Shown here: one piece after another, positions 18,885-30,240 of the stretch
Layout of the letters: every line of letters starts with the position of its first letter
Numbering within the stretch: position 1 is the first letter of the stretch
NCBI GenBank assembly: GCA_017979445.1
Contig: CM030714.1
Span: forward strand, 14,131,892-14,195,891
Length of the DNA: 64,000 bases
Direction: 5' to 3'
Source: Akebia trifoliata
Lineage: Eukaryota > Streptophyta > Magnoliopsida > Ranunculales > Lardizabalaceae
Program-made: the position numbers and the translations under genes
The notes under the pieces: model-generated
Database searches by the model: none
Told to the model about the DNA's origin: nothing
The model's input: the letters and a program-made list of their open reading frames with translations, nothing else

Positions 18885-21640
18885 CTTTCGAGGTATTAGC
18901 ACCCCTGGCCCATACTTGTAGGATATTGTCCACTTTTGATCTTATCCTGCACAACTTTAAAATGTATCTTATAGGATAGAGTCAAGATTGCTCTTATAAC
19001 CCAAGTTTCAAATGTTTACCTAGTCAATGTGGGACTAAGCTCAAATCCCATATCTCATTCCATAAAGTATACATGACGACCTCACTTCAACCCCTCGGTC
19101 TCAACAACTTTTTTATTGGCTTGGCGTGACATTCTCCCCACACAAGTAGATGAGCCGTCCTTGTAGTATTCCTGGCCCATACTTATAGGATATTATACCT
19201 ACTTTGGATTTACCTTACATGACCTAAATGTGTTCTTATGGTATCTGTGGACACGGGATTTTTTAATGTTTTAAAAAACATCCCTCCACTATGGGTTGTT
19301 TTGGAGTCGCCACCATTCAAATGCGAAATTGGGTGTGAATGGTCACCCGAAGTTGTATTTCTTGAAAAACATGTCACTTTGGACATATGATGACTCTCGT
19401 TGGATAATGCATATTTGGTCCAACCGTGATTCAAGGTAAGGGGGTCCATTTATGGAGTAGGGAAGGTGTTAGGCACCCTACTCCACCCACCATAGGTGGT
19501 AACCTCGGATTCGGTTTTTTTTTAAATAAAAATAAAATAAAATCGAAAGAATTTGATATGTGCCCTCAAGCATGAGGGACTTTCAATATTGGCTTCAATC
19601 ATTAAGGGCACCCTTATGTAGAAGGGGCCCTTTGGTGATTTAACCCATGGTGGTGTGTGCAAATGTGTGGGAAAGGGGTGAGTAGAAGAGGGGATGTGGA
19701 GGAGGTGTTCCTTTTGTTGAACCCACCTTGTCCTTGAGTTGATCTTCAAATATGTCTTCCCTTGAGTTGACTTGGGCTTGCTTGAGGTTGTAGAAGATTG
19801 AGTTGAGTTGAGAGTGAGGTGTTGAGAGTAGTGAGAAGAGAGTTATTTTTTTAGAGGATTTTTGTCAAATTTTCATTAGTTGTGGTGAGGGGAGAATGGA
19901 AGGATTTTTATAGAGGTTGGGAGGTTATTTTAAGGGTATAATGGGGTGAGGGATGAGAATAGTGGATAATGGCATGGGTTTTAGAGGGAAAGAGTGTGAA
20001 ATTTGAGATGAAAATGAGGGTAGTTTTGTAATGAGGGAAATGGGTTGTGTTTTAACCCAAATGGTTTGGATCTTACCCAAATCCATTTGGGTAGAGTGTT
20101 TGGTGGGATGAGATGAGTGATGGTTGATGGGTGTAAGAGAGTTGTTTGGAGAATGAGTGTAGAAATGGTTGAAGAGGTAAGGTGTTAGATTTGAGAGGAT
20201 GGGTAGTGTAAGAGGTTGATTGGTTGGATTTTGAGAGAGGTGAAGGGATGATGACATGTGGCAAATGGGGAGATGATGAGATTAGTTAATTGGTGATGGT
20301 GGTTGGATGATTAGAGATGAGAGTATGGGGTGATGGTGGGAGGTATGGGTTGAGGTGATTTTGTGGGAGTATTTTAAGGGAAAGTGATGGATAGATATAG
20401 GTTGTGATGTGGGTGGTTGATGATGTTAGAGAATGGGGAATATGTTAGGGTATGTAGGGTATGGGTTGTGATGTTGGTGGTTGATGATGAGAGGGTGGGT
20501 AATAGGTTAGATTAGGGTAGGGTTATGGGTTGAGTTGATTTTTAGGAGGGAAGTGATGGAATTGATTGATTAGATGAGGGAGGTGGAAGGAGATGATGAA
20601 ATGTGTCATCTCTTGGTGATTGGTTTGATGTGATGATGATGGGTTGGATTGGGCTTGGGTAGTGAATTGGGCTTTGGGCTTTAGTAATGGATTGGGTAGG
20701 GTTTTAGATTGTAGGTTGGGTTGGGTTTAGGAATATAGAATAAGGTAGTTTGGGTTTTATGCGATGGCTTAGGTTAGGTTGGGCTTAGGGGTAGAGAGAT
20801 GGTTTTGGGGTTCATGGGTTTAAGAAGAATTGTTGGGCTTGGGTAGCATAGTGTTGGGTTTGGGAGTAGGCTTGGATCATTGAGAGAAGGCTTTTGGGGG
20901 GCTTGGGCTTTGAGGGCCCGATGCAACTTTTATCACTATTTTGGCATTTTTGCGTCGAGGACCCGCTCAAATTCGGGTGTCTACAGTATCAAAGTATGCA
21001 GCAGAGGATTTTGTCCCATTTGGGGTTGCATTCTTAAGGGCTTTGTTTTTTCTTGAACATAGTTCCACTACTCCAAGTAGAACGCATCCTACATGATAGG
21101 GCCAACTTTGCCTTCATAGCTCATGTTCCAAACATCTACCTAACCAATGTGGGACTATACTCACAACTCCCCTTTCTATTCCATCCAACACTCAAAATGG
21201 TCCTACTCTGACCCATCGTTCTTAATAGTTCTTTCCTTGGCTCAGGTAGGAGCACTAATGGGATCATAACATTTTCCTCACTCAATTCGATGCATCGTCT
21301 GTAGCTTTGATACCACTTGTATCATCCTTGGCTCACACTTGGAGGATATTTTCCACTTTGAATTTTACCCTCACACGGGTTTAAAACTTATCCTACAAGA
21401 TACGATCAAGCTTATCCTTATAGCTTAGGCTTCAGATGTTTACCCAATCAATATGGGACTAAAATTACAACTCCATCTGCTATTTCATCCAACACTTAAA
21501 ATGGCTCCACTTGGACTTATCGGTCTCAGTAGCCCTTTCCCTGGCCTAGTTTGACAAACTGGTATGATCGTGAAATTCTCCACACTAACTAGATGATCTG
21601 TCATCAACTTTGATACTACTTGTAGTGTCCTTGCCCCACA
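18885..21640. repeat. About 300-bp repeat family, three tandem units split by a solo LTR
   Basis: Units begin with CCTGGCCCATACTTGTAGGA/TATTGTCCACTTTTGATCTT, continue with CAAATGTTTACC, CAATGTGGGACTA, CCATCCAACACTTAAAATGG, CATCGGTCTCA and end with TTCTCCACAC, TAGATGATC and CTTTGATACCACTTGTAG. Units lie at about 18900-19155, 19156-19245 continuing at 20986-21310, and 21311-21640. There are no coding frames. I do not recognise the family; TGTGGGAC-containing repeats of this kind are common in plant intergenic DNA. Confidence 0.8.
19246..20985 (-). mobile_element. Solo Tat LTR (1740 bp) with perfect target duplication GTATC
   Basis: It is bounded by TGTGGACAC (19246) and GTGTCTACA (20977-20985) and flanked by GTATC at 19241-19245 and 20986-20990. 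Removing it and one GTATC restores a continuous unit of the surrounding 300-bp repeat. It is the same family as the LTR at 7200-9464. A minus-strand TATA box lies at 19905-19912 and the plus strand from 19640 to 20930 is G/T-rich. No internal region or PBS is present, so the element was reduced by LTR-LTR recombination. Confidence 0.92.
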
Positions 21641-23209
21641 CTTGTAAAGGTTATATTGTTTAAAGGACCAGACAGAGCAGGAATCGAGTAATGATGGAAA
21701 TGTTACGTGTCTAATTCATCTTTTACCAAGAACGTCAATCAACCCTTTTATAAAATAATTATTTTTTTAGGACATTTTCCTCTGATAAAAGGGGATTTTT
21801 ACTCTTCTCATCTTTTAATCTCCCAAAACCTTAAACCATTACCCCAATGGAATGGTGGCTACAGTTGTAGCAACCGAATCCTCGATCGAGGCTCGCACTT
21901 ATGATCTCGTTCCTTTAGTTCTCGTTGATTTATTGCTACTAAGTTTTTCATCATTTAGAGTCTCTTCTACTCAATTAGTTCATGTGCGAATGGTCAACTA
22001 TGTGGATTTTAGTTGAAAATGTGTGATTGCACCAAAATTGACTCTCGTCTGGTATGCGTTCAAAGATTGTGGGTTAGAGATTTGGTTGAGAGTCTGGGAA
22101 GGTGTTAAGATAAAATGATTCGAATCAAAAGCAAAACATGAGTTTTTAAGCCTATTCCAAAGAAGAGTCGAAGCCTGCTAGATTGAAAACTTGAAAGGAT
22201 GGTCTTGGAAAATGTTAAGGCACAAAAAAATATTAGAACCACTAGATTGAAAATTTGACTGCGTAATCTAGAAAAAAGTTAGGGCATGACCATGAAAAAG
22301 AATCAAGCCCACTAGGTTAAAAACTTGAAAATGTCGACTTAGGAAAAAGGACATTAAAAAGAAAAAATAAAGTCCATTAAATTGAAAATCCGAAAGAAGG
22401 CAAAAACTAGGGAAAAATAATAATCAATACTTTCAAGAAACATATTCTTTTTTGTAAGCATCGAGAATTAAAAGTCTCCAAATGAAAGATATACAATCAA
22501 CTCAAATGGTATCTAGGCTCACGTACATAAGATTTGAAAACAATCAAGGAACCATCTAGAAAGAAGCCAAAGTCCATACTGTTTAAAAATGCCAAACTAG
22601 GGGCATTTCTCAGATGATGGGTAGTAGTTGAACCTTGTCAATGTTCAATCCAGTATGAAATCGAAAGACCTGGTAAAGTGTTTAAGATGATTGAAGTTAG
22701 AACACCTATTTGGACAATTTGATGGTGAGATGGTTAAAACTGCCCAAATTTCAAAATGTAAAGTACTTGGTATGCCAATGCTTATTATTTACAATTAGTC
22801 ATGATTCAAGAGCTTGATCTTATTTCAAACTTACTTTGAAGGAAAAAATGATGCTATCGTCGAGATCTTCGAAATCACTGGATTCGTTTCAACAATCGGT
22901 AGCATCCAAGTTTGATTTATCTCGATTTCTGCATTGTTTATCACGATTTCCGTGCATGTTTTTTGTTCTAACAACTAACGATAGGTAGGAGGCATATGAT
23001 TCTTATTAGTGATCGTAGATTTTAAAAATGCATTGAGAATTTTTATCAATCTTTCGATTATATTTCAAAACGTATGATTTTTTTCGTTTATTTCAAATTA
23101 TGAAAAATATGTGTTTGATGTGTTTAATTGTGTTTTATAACAATTTATATGTGGGTGAGGCATTTTATTAAAGAACCCTGTGAATTTCGCAAGTTCGGTC
23201 CTGTACCAC
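21641..23209. other. Non-coding stretch with reverse-oriented Tat leader repeats
   Basis: At 22150-22640 the sequence carries reverse-complement, decayed versions of the leader repeats found at 11495-11990: GCCCACTAGGTTAAAAACTT, GACTTAGGAAAAAGG and GCCAAACTAGGGGCATTTCT. This marks the leader of another minus-oriented Tat element whose LTR is not recognisable to the right. From 21641 to 22149 and 22641 to 23209 I see no genes. Confidence 0.5.
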
Positions 23210-24790
23210 TGTTAAGACCTCATTTTGATCCAATTTTTATAGTTTTTTAATTTAAATGATACAATAAATTTTAAATTTTGAAAAATGATTTGATAATAAA
23301 TAAATTTACATTGATTTAATAAATATAAAAAAAAAGACTGGTGTTTTTGAAAAGTTCAAAAAATACTAATACTAAAAATGGGTTGAAATAGTAAAATGTT
23401 AGCATCACACCTGATGAGTGATATCTGCATTTTACATTCTTGTGATATATGTGGCTTGATTAACGAATATCTAGAGTTAATTTACTTTTTGTTGTCATGA
23501 TGTGACTTGCATGTTTATTTACTTTCTATTAGCGCGAGGCGCTGTTTAAATTTATGCAAAAGTGCACCATACTGTACTGTTATTTAATTTAACCCGGGTA
23601 GGTATAGTTGCTTGGTAGGAAACTGGATATTTATTCTCAACTTTGAAATGTTAATTTTTTTTTCAAAGAAAAAATGATATATATGTATCTATTTTGTGAA
23701 TTGTTAATGAGTTTGCGAATACTTGAAGGGATAATCTATTATATCATCAGAAGTGATATACTATAATAGGATGTACGAAAGGAATACCCAGGCTTATATG
23801 CGGCATGGGACGCATATGAGAATGACGTCACAACTAGAATCTAGGTTTTTTTTTTCTACCTTTTTCAGTGAACGTGTAATGTAAAGGTGGTCGTACATGA
23901 GTGGAAATGTATAATGGGAATCACATGCACGCCTGATAGGAATAGACGAAAATGATTAGTCAATAATTACTAGTAGTTTAAAGTAGTTGAATATTCTGAC
24001 ATGTCAAGAAGAGACCTATCTATTATGGTCAAGTCAAATGGTCAATCTGAGTCGAATAAATGGTTACCCAAGTGTGGTAAATTGCAACGATTGGTCACAA
24101 AATCAGGAACTAACGGTAGAATTTCACAACGGTGAAGTATTAGAACATGATGTCCTAATTAGGAGTTATCCAATTACAGAATCCCAACTCTCAAATTCCA
24201 CTACTCTACCATTATGTATTATGTATCTGTTGTATTATTTTGAATTATAATATCAAAAACATGTTTATTGTTTGAAGTTTATAAATTAAAATTGTATAAA
24301 AAGAAAATGATACAGTATGAATACCGTTGATTGATTAAATGTGGATTTTAACTATTTTCTTGCTCATCCCTAACTATATGTACTAGTTAATTGTAATTTA
24401 TTCTGTAAAACTTTAAATGTATTGAAATGATTTATAATGCTTACTCGTTCATGCTAGGAGAGGTTACTAGTCAGAATTGTTTGTTTACCTATTAGGTAAC
24501 CTGTATTACTCACCCTTTCCTTATCGTTTTTTTAATTTTAGATCCAGCATTTGACGAGGCTAGTATAAAACAAGCTAGTGAGGATCATATGGTTATATTA
24601 TTTACTTATTCCGTACTCTAATCTACCTTATGTTAGTATATGTATATAGAATTCCGCTGCTTTTCTATTTATGTAAATATATAGGGTATTATTTATATCG
24701 TTTATCAGGTGAAGCAAGTATTTGATTGCTTTAGAATGCTAACATAACTATAAAAAATTATGACAAAATTTCAAGGTGCCACTTACTACC
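23210..24790 (+). repeat. Possible decayed Tekay-like gypsy LTR
   Basis: It begins TGTTAAGACCTCATTTTGAT and ends with GACAAAATTTCAAGGTGCC near 24785, resembling the TGT(T)AAGACC/GGTGTTACA ends and late CTCACCCTTTCC...TTTTAGAT segment (24509-24545) of plant Tekay/Del LTRs. There is no flanking coding region or PBS. The plus-strand frame 23987-24250 inside it matches no family I know. Confidence 0.35.
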
Positions 24791-24809
24791 TCGAGATTTG
24801 ACATGGACT

Positions 24810-25780
24810 TTTGTGTTAGTGTTTTAGAAGCATCACAGGACAAGATCAAGTTCAACACCTATCAAAAATAGATTGAAGAAATTCATGTTAGTGTGTGAGT
24901 GTTTTTTGTCATTCGACCGACCCATGTGTGGTTGATCGAACCTGTAATTGAGTTTTTTTTTTCTTTTCTCCCGGGCGATTGAACATATTTGGTCGACCAA
25001 ACCCCAAACTTGAGAACCTCTTTATTTGTTCACTCGGGCGATCCAGACCATTCGCTTGACTGAACCTGAAAGTCCCAAAGCTATTGAGTTTGGTCACTCG
25101 GTCGACTGAGCATTAAGAAGTAGTCTTGCAAACTTTTCAAAATCTATTTCAAACGAACATATTTTTTGAGATAAATCTGATATTTTGGTTTTTTCAAACT
25201 TGTTGACTTCTTCAAAGTCTATCATAGTTTGTTAGGGTTTATCATTCAAAACTTATCTCTCATTCTCTTTTATAAATAAGAGATACCTCTAAGAGTTTTT
25301 CATCAAGCAAAAGGAAAAGTAAAATATTTTCAGATCTAAGAGATAACCTCTGAGTTTTTCATATCTTCTTTCTTCTTCTCTGATCATTTTCTTGGTAATA
25401 TTTTAAATTAAAGAAAGAAAGAAAATTATTCTATTTGTTATTCTCCACTGAGATTTCTTGTTGTGAAGTCTTAGAACAGCTTCGGTGAAAGTCCCCAACA
25501 GAGTATTGTGGCGGTGTGGTCGTTTTTCTGTGTAAGCGGTTGTAATCCAAAAGCATTGAATAAAAAAACATCAACTCAAGATTTTGAATTTTTTGAGAGT
25601 GGAGTAGGGACCAAGGTCACCGAATCACTATAAATATGTGGCTCTTATGTGGTTCAAATTTCTCTGAAGTCTACTACTGTATGTTGTTTCTACAAATTTG
25701 ATTGTTTAATTTTGTTATTGCTTGATTAAATTTTTTTAACATACTTGATTTGTCAAAAAACCTATTCACCCCCAATTAGG
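24810..25780 (+). repeat. Sirevirus-like (Ty1/copia) LTR fragment
   Basis: The combination of repeated GGTCGACC/GATCGAACC-type words near 24915-25110, the TATA-containing CTTTTATAAATAAGAGATAC (25274-25293), AGAACAGCTTCGGTGAAAGT, GTGTAAGCGGTTGTAATCCA (25530-25549), AAAGCATTGAATAAAA and CCTATTCACCCCCAATTAGG is, from memory, typical of Sirevirus LTRs of dicots. No primer binding site or internal coding sequence follows, so it is a fragment or solo LTR. Ends are estimated. Confidence 0.6.
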
Positions 25781-25975
25781 TAGTAATTTTTGTTATAAAT
25801 TTTGAAATATCAATGGCATTTTAAAACACGCCATAAAAAATCATTTTTGTTGTAATATGACTAGTCGAGAAATCAAGCGAAAAAAATATTATGTCTTTAA
25901 TTTTGACATTCAAATCCTCACATCTATCATAAAAAATAGATAATGCCCCTATCCACTACTAAAGAAGGGCATCTG

Positions 25976-26145
25976 TAGACACCAAATTTCGAACTCGCTT
26001 GATCGGTCAACTTGTCAACCCGAGTGCAACGGTTCCCAGTGATGGGTGAATCTTTTAAGAGATTTTTGTTGTCTTTGGATATGTTTTAAAGCTTCACCCA
26101 TCACTAGCTTTTAAGAGATTTTTGTTGTCTTTGGATATGTTTTAA
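25976..26145 (+). repeat. Truncated Tat LTR start with local rearrangement
   Basis: TGTAGACACCAAATTTCGAA...CTTGTCAACCCGAGTGCAAC...TTCCCAGTGATGG corresponds to the first ~65 bases of the LTR at 9716. After AGTGATGGGTGAA (26038-26050) the sequence returns as its exact reverse complement TTCACCCATCACT (26093-26105), and a 39-base segment (TTTTAAGAGATTTTTGTTGT...) occurs identically on both sides (26052-26090, 26107-26145). Confidence 0.65.
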
Positions 26146-26217
26146 AACATATGTTTTAAAGATCTATCGGCTAAATCTCTCATATTTTTTATATAGAGAA
26201 ATACTTTATTTACTTAT

Positions 26218-26440
26218 TAAGATTTCAAATCTTTCTAAAGGTAATTGAATGCAAATGAATTATGAAATTGGCAATTCAACACCACAATCCTCTAGATTTT
26301 GTGAAAAATTCAGTTCCAAAAGAAAATTTTAAAATTTCATTTTTTTTGGGGGAGTCTTGATCTTAGGTTTTGAAAATGGGCGATTATTGAATTCCCACAT
26401 TCAAAATTAAAATTTAACATTGAAAAATTATCTTTTTAAG

Positions 26441-26488
<48 letters not shown>

Positions 26489-26586
26489 AATTTATAGAAT
26501 TTTGCCCTCTACATCCCCGTGGCATCGGACCATGTTTTAGAATGCCACAAGGTGAACTCAATTACTCAATGTGATTTGAAATCTTA
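26218..26586. mobile_element. MITE copy A, terminal inverted repeats TAAGATTTCAAATC
   Basis: TAAGATTTCAAATC at 26218-26231 and its exact inverse at 26573-26586 bound 369 bases. Inside, TTTTGCCCTCTACATCCCC and GCCACAAGGTGAA recur in reverse complement in copy B (49245-49568), as does CAACACCACAATCCTCTAGA. There is no coding capacity. It carries an (ATT)n tract that copy B lacks. Confidence 0.72.
26443..26487. repeat. (ATT)n microsatellite, about 15 units
   Basis: An uninterrupted TTA/ATT run inside MITE copy A. A comparable run lies at about 36800-36870. Confidence 0.95.
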
Positions 26587-26587
26587 C

Positions 26588-27018
26588 TAAGTTAGTAAGA
26601 CTTACTATTTTATATATAAAATTTTAGTAAAGAAAAACTCTTTCACAGTTTCACCGACCTGTCATAAGCTTCAACAATCATAATTTTAAAACTCAAACAG
26701 TCTAGCCAACTTTACTTGACAATTTTGGGTCTTTTTTAAACATAATTATTATTAGGGTCAAAATGGCAAAAGACTAATTATTAGGATTTGTACTTGCTTC
26801 GTCTTCTCCACTTCTTCACTTTTGAGAGTTTGAATTGCAAAAAGTCAATAAATCATACTTTCTCCTTTTTAAAGATTTTTCTTTTAAGTCATTGTATTTT
26901 AATATAGAAAATTGATTTTATAAAATTAACTTCGTATTTATAATTTTTTAATTTCATTGTCATACTATTAATTCAGCCCCGCAAGTAAAATCTCTGAATC
27001 TGCCCCTGAGGACGAATA
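26588..27018. other. AT-rich spacer, no features seen
   Basis: No open frame, repeat or element end that I can support. Confidence 0.5.
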
Positions 27019-27719
27019 TGTTGGTATTTAGTTATTGATCCGACTCGACACATTTTCAAGCCCATTCATCTGAGTTGACTTGATATATTAATACAACCTT
27101 AAGCAGCCATGCCTCTTATTTAGAAGTACCTACTGTTAACGATTGTGGAGGGAAATTCTCGGATGCATAGACACATAGCTCTAACGGACGCCACAGACCC
27201 ATCAAGTAGCTCGGATAACAAGCATTTGTATACTGGTGGGATATTCTCGGATGCACGAACATGCAGCTCGTATGTGCGTCGCCAACCCGTCAAGTAGCTT
27301 GGAGGAAAGGCTCTATAGATATCGAAAATTAATATAGGTCGATAAGACGGATCTAACAGATGTACCATCGATTGACTGATATGACAACCCATATTGTAAC
27401 AGATCACTTCTGATTATTCCAGGATTGTCAGAGTAGTTACAACCACCCCTGCAATTGACAAACCAGAGAGTAAGTCAACTAATCTGAGTCACCTCAGGGG
27501 AGGGGCTCGGAGAACAATGATAGAAGACTCCTATAAAGGGAGGGAACGACTCATGAGTAGGAATCTTTTTTCTTCTTTTCTCTAAAAAGATAAAAAAGAT
27601 ACAAAAAGAAAATAATACAGTTTCTAACTTGATCGTCGGAGTGGACTCATTTGCAGGTCCAAGCGGGCTATGAAAGGAAGGAAGAGCATCTCGAAGTAGA
27701 TTGAAATTTAGCATCTACA
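27019..27719 (+). repeat. Tat (RIRE2-like) LTR adjoining the phosphate transporter pseudogene
   Basis: The TATA-containing CTCCTATAAAGGGAGGGAAC (27529-27548) is followed by TTGATCGTCGGAGTGGACTC (27631-27650), a pair of segments typical of this LTR type. The right end CATCTACA is at 27719. A ~100-base tandem duplication lies at 27150-27320 (CTCGGATGCATAGACACATA / CTCGGATGCACGAACATGCA; CATCAAGTAGCTCGG / CGTCAAGTAGCTTGG). The left end is uncertain: TGTTGGTATTTAG at 27019 is a guess. Its right end abuts the C-terminal coding tail of the PHT1-like gene. Confidence 0.6.
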
Positions 27720-27720
27720 A

Positions 27721-29200
27721 TGATCACACTGTATCCCTTCTCCCACACTGGCCGACCTACCCATTGATCGGACATCTCGGTTGCATTCCCTCCTACACTA
27801 CCATTGCCACCATCCTCTCCTGATATCTCTTCCAATGACCGTCGTTTAGATTAGGTCACTAAGAATGTACAGAAGAACCCAAGCATGCTTGTAAATGCCA
27901 AAACCATCATTGCATGCTTGATTGGCCCTGTTCTTCCAACCAATGTGTAAGTTTGCACCACAAATGCCCCAATCATGGCCCCTGCCTTCCCTGCCGTGGC
28001 ACGCAAAGCATGACATGTTGATCTCATTCGTGTCGGAAACAATTCCGTGGGGAGAATGAATGTGGTACTGTTTTGTCCAAAATTTGCAAAGAAAAACGTT
28101 AGCCCATATAAAATTTCAAATAGCCAATGATTTTCCTCCTTTAAGTATTGGTATTTCAACCCTATAATCAACATGAAGAAAGACATCATGAAGACGCCGA
28201 CAAGTTGGATGTAGAAGCGACTGATATGTTCAATGAAGAAAACCGTGAACCAGTACCCTGGGACCGTGGCAAACGTAGCAATCACGAACATGGCACACAC
28301 GGTCTTGAACATTTCTCTAATGGCACTAACTTTGTGGGCAGGCCTTACAAGACCGATCGTGGGGAATATATCCTTTTGGATAAGATTTTGGCTATAGAAT
28401 GCTATATCCCACAAGAACGAAGTGAACATAGTACCGATATGATGTTGCCTATGTCGACGAAAGAACTCATTAGAGAGTAACGAGTAGTCGTTGAGGGATT
28501 TAAATTGTGCTAATTTTTCTTGGCCGGCTGCTGCTTGTTTAGCATTTCCCTCTATATGTGTATTGACCAGTCTCGGGCTTCTTCATTTGCCAACAATATG
28601 TTAACAGTGCAGGCAATGCCCCAAGCATAAGAACAATCCTCCAAAGAAAATCTGCCTCGGGTGGCGTTGAGAGCTTGTGATCATTATTATATGTTGGTGC
28701 CGGATAATACTTGGGGAAAATTGCTGAAAGGGTCATGGAAACTAACCCAGCCGCAATTATACCGACACCCTGCATGGCGAAGAATCCAAGCCAAAATCGG
28801 AAGAAACAAAGAGTCCCAATTACAGATGTTAGGGTGGAACTGAAGGAAAGGCCACAACATATAGCATAAATGACCATAAGAATAAGGGTCATCCCATTAA
28901 TTTTTTTCCGCCCAAGCTTGTCCCTGAGCCAACCAAAGATAAGTTGACCCACGAACATCCCAAAAAGCGCAACCCCCACGACAACGTTGTTGACATTATG
29001 GGGGAGTTTGCCGGGCTTATTTGAATTCTCTTCATAATAGTATATGCGGCCTAAGAGCTTAGAGATAGTGGTAATGCAGAAGAGGTCATAGGTATTGGTG
29101 AAAAAACCCATACCAGCGATTATGATTGCTGTAACATGGTACCATTGGGTACAGGCACTATCGAGGGCACTGAGCACGGCAAGGCAAGGCTTGATGTTGC
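27721..29200 (-). pseudogene. PHT1-family phosphate:H+ symporter pseudogene
   Basis: Two minus-strand frames (29312-28539 and 28429-27851) together match the plant PHT1 phosphate transporters of the major facilitator superfamily, plasma-membrane proteins with 12 helices. Visible are [53 protein letters not shown] (loop 2-3 motif), [31 protein letters not shown], then LWDIAFYSQNLIQKDIFP, VPGYWFTVFFIEHISRF, FFFANFGQNSTTFILPTELF and RSTCHALRATAGKAGA. About 28 residues are missing in frame at 28781, between FRFWLGF and FAMQG; that is where the family signature GGDYPLSATI belongs. A frameshift lies near 28550, a stop at 27851-27853 replaces the residue before SKRRSLEEISGED, and no N-terminal ATG is evident. 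Confidence 0.9.
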
Positions 29201-29522
29201 CATTGGTTTGGTTGCTTGGGGGTGGTGTTGCATAAGTGCACTTCAATGGTAACATTTTTGGAGGAACACTATAAAATTGGCGTTTTGATCTATGTTTTAA
29301 AAGAATCAACAATTATAAAAGGTACGCTTTTATCTATGTTTACAAGAGTGGGAATAAGCAAAGAAAAGGAAATCTAGAGGATATTCCTTTTGGGTTTTGA
29401 TTGTTTTGGGGATATTATGATTTAAATAACTTTTGTCCCCTTTGTTTTTGTTGTTTGATTTTATAATGTATTTTATGTTTTGTTTTGAGTAAGGGTTGGC
29501 TAAGGATCAAGAGAAAGGTTTC

Positions 29523-29748
29523 TTATAAGAATCAGGAACAAGGATCAAGGAATCCTGTTCCTATGGAATAGGAACGATGTCTATGTGGCATGTTTTTGTT
29601 GGAGTTTAAAATACATCGCTCCTAACCAAGCCGTTTTTGACGTGGCATGCAACCCGACGTGTTTAATCTTCAATTAAAATGTGTCACGTAGACACTATAC
29701 ATTGCTATAGGAACGGGACACTATTCTGGATCGTGACTCTTCTTGTAA
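29523..29748. mobile_element. Small inverted-repeat element (MITE-like)
   Basis: Ends TTATAAGAA (29523) and TTCTTGTAA (29740-29748) are inverted; inside, GGAACAAGGATC, TGTTCCTATGGAATAGGAAC and GTCTATGTGGCATG on the left answer to GATCGTGACTC, GCTATAGGAACGGGACA and CACGTAGACAC on the right, giving an imperfect stem of about 70 bases. No clear target duplication is seen, so the superfamily is open. Confidence 0.5.
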
Positions 29749-29851
29749 AGGCAATAACAGCCAAATTAAATGTTGTTTGTCCTTGAGTTGTTCCCTATTC
29801 TCATTGGTTATTTTATATATAATAATAAGGATAATGACAATGAACCTTTGT

Positions 29852-30240
29852 GGGGTTAGCTCAATGGCAATTTCGGACAGATAAATGATTAATGCTCGTA
29901 GGTCGTGAGTTTGATACCAAATACGAGCATTAATTCCTCAGTGGCTACCCACGAGGATGCAGGATGCAACCTCACTTACAGGTGTGTGTGATGTGCATGT
30001 GTTGCACGTGCTCTGAGACTCCCTTTGACAAGACCATAGTCCATGGATTGGGTAAAGCCTTGATATGGGTCTGGTCCATTATTTAGAGGGATATTGTGGA
30101 TGATATTTCTCGCTAGGTACCAAGGGACGACATGTGGCACCTAGGGATTCGATTTCTGTATGGAGACGGCTCGATCACAAACTAACCATGGGTTCGGGTC
30201 TCAGTTGTAGAAAATCAGGGATTAGATAAAAAAAAGGGTT
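29852..30240 (+). mobile_element. tRNA-derived SINE-like element
   Basis: TGGGGTTAGCTCAATGGCAA carries a pol III box A (TTAGCTCAATGG, 29856-29867), and AGTTTGATACC (29908-29918) fits box B (RGTTCRANNCC), about 40 bases downstream. The tRNA-like head is followed by a body without coding potential that ends near an A-rich tract (GATAAAAAAAAGGG). The 3' end is approximate and no target duplication is assigned. Confidence 0.6.

Noticed and set aside
7200..20985. One element with LTRs 7200-9464 and 19246-20985
   Set aside because: They are the same family and orientation, but the second has its own perfect GTATC duplication and the first has a PBS and gag on its left side.
23987..24250. Host gene on the plus strand (87 codons)
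   Set aside because: No domain, splice context or start support; it lies in a probable LTR.
28148..28480. 110-codon plus-strand frame
   Set aside because: It is the complement of the well-supported PHT1 pseudogene.
29852..29925. Functional tRNA gene
   Set aside because: Box A and box B fit, but no cloverleaf with acceptor and anticodon stems can be formed. It is the head of a SINE.
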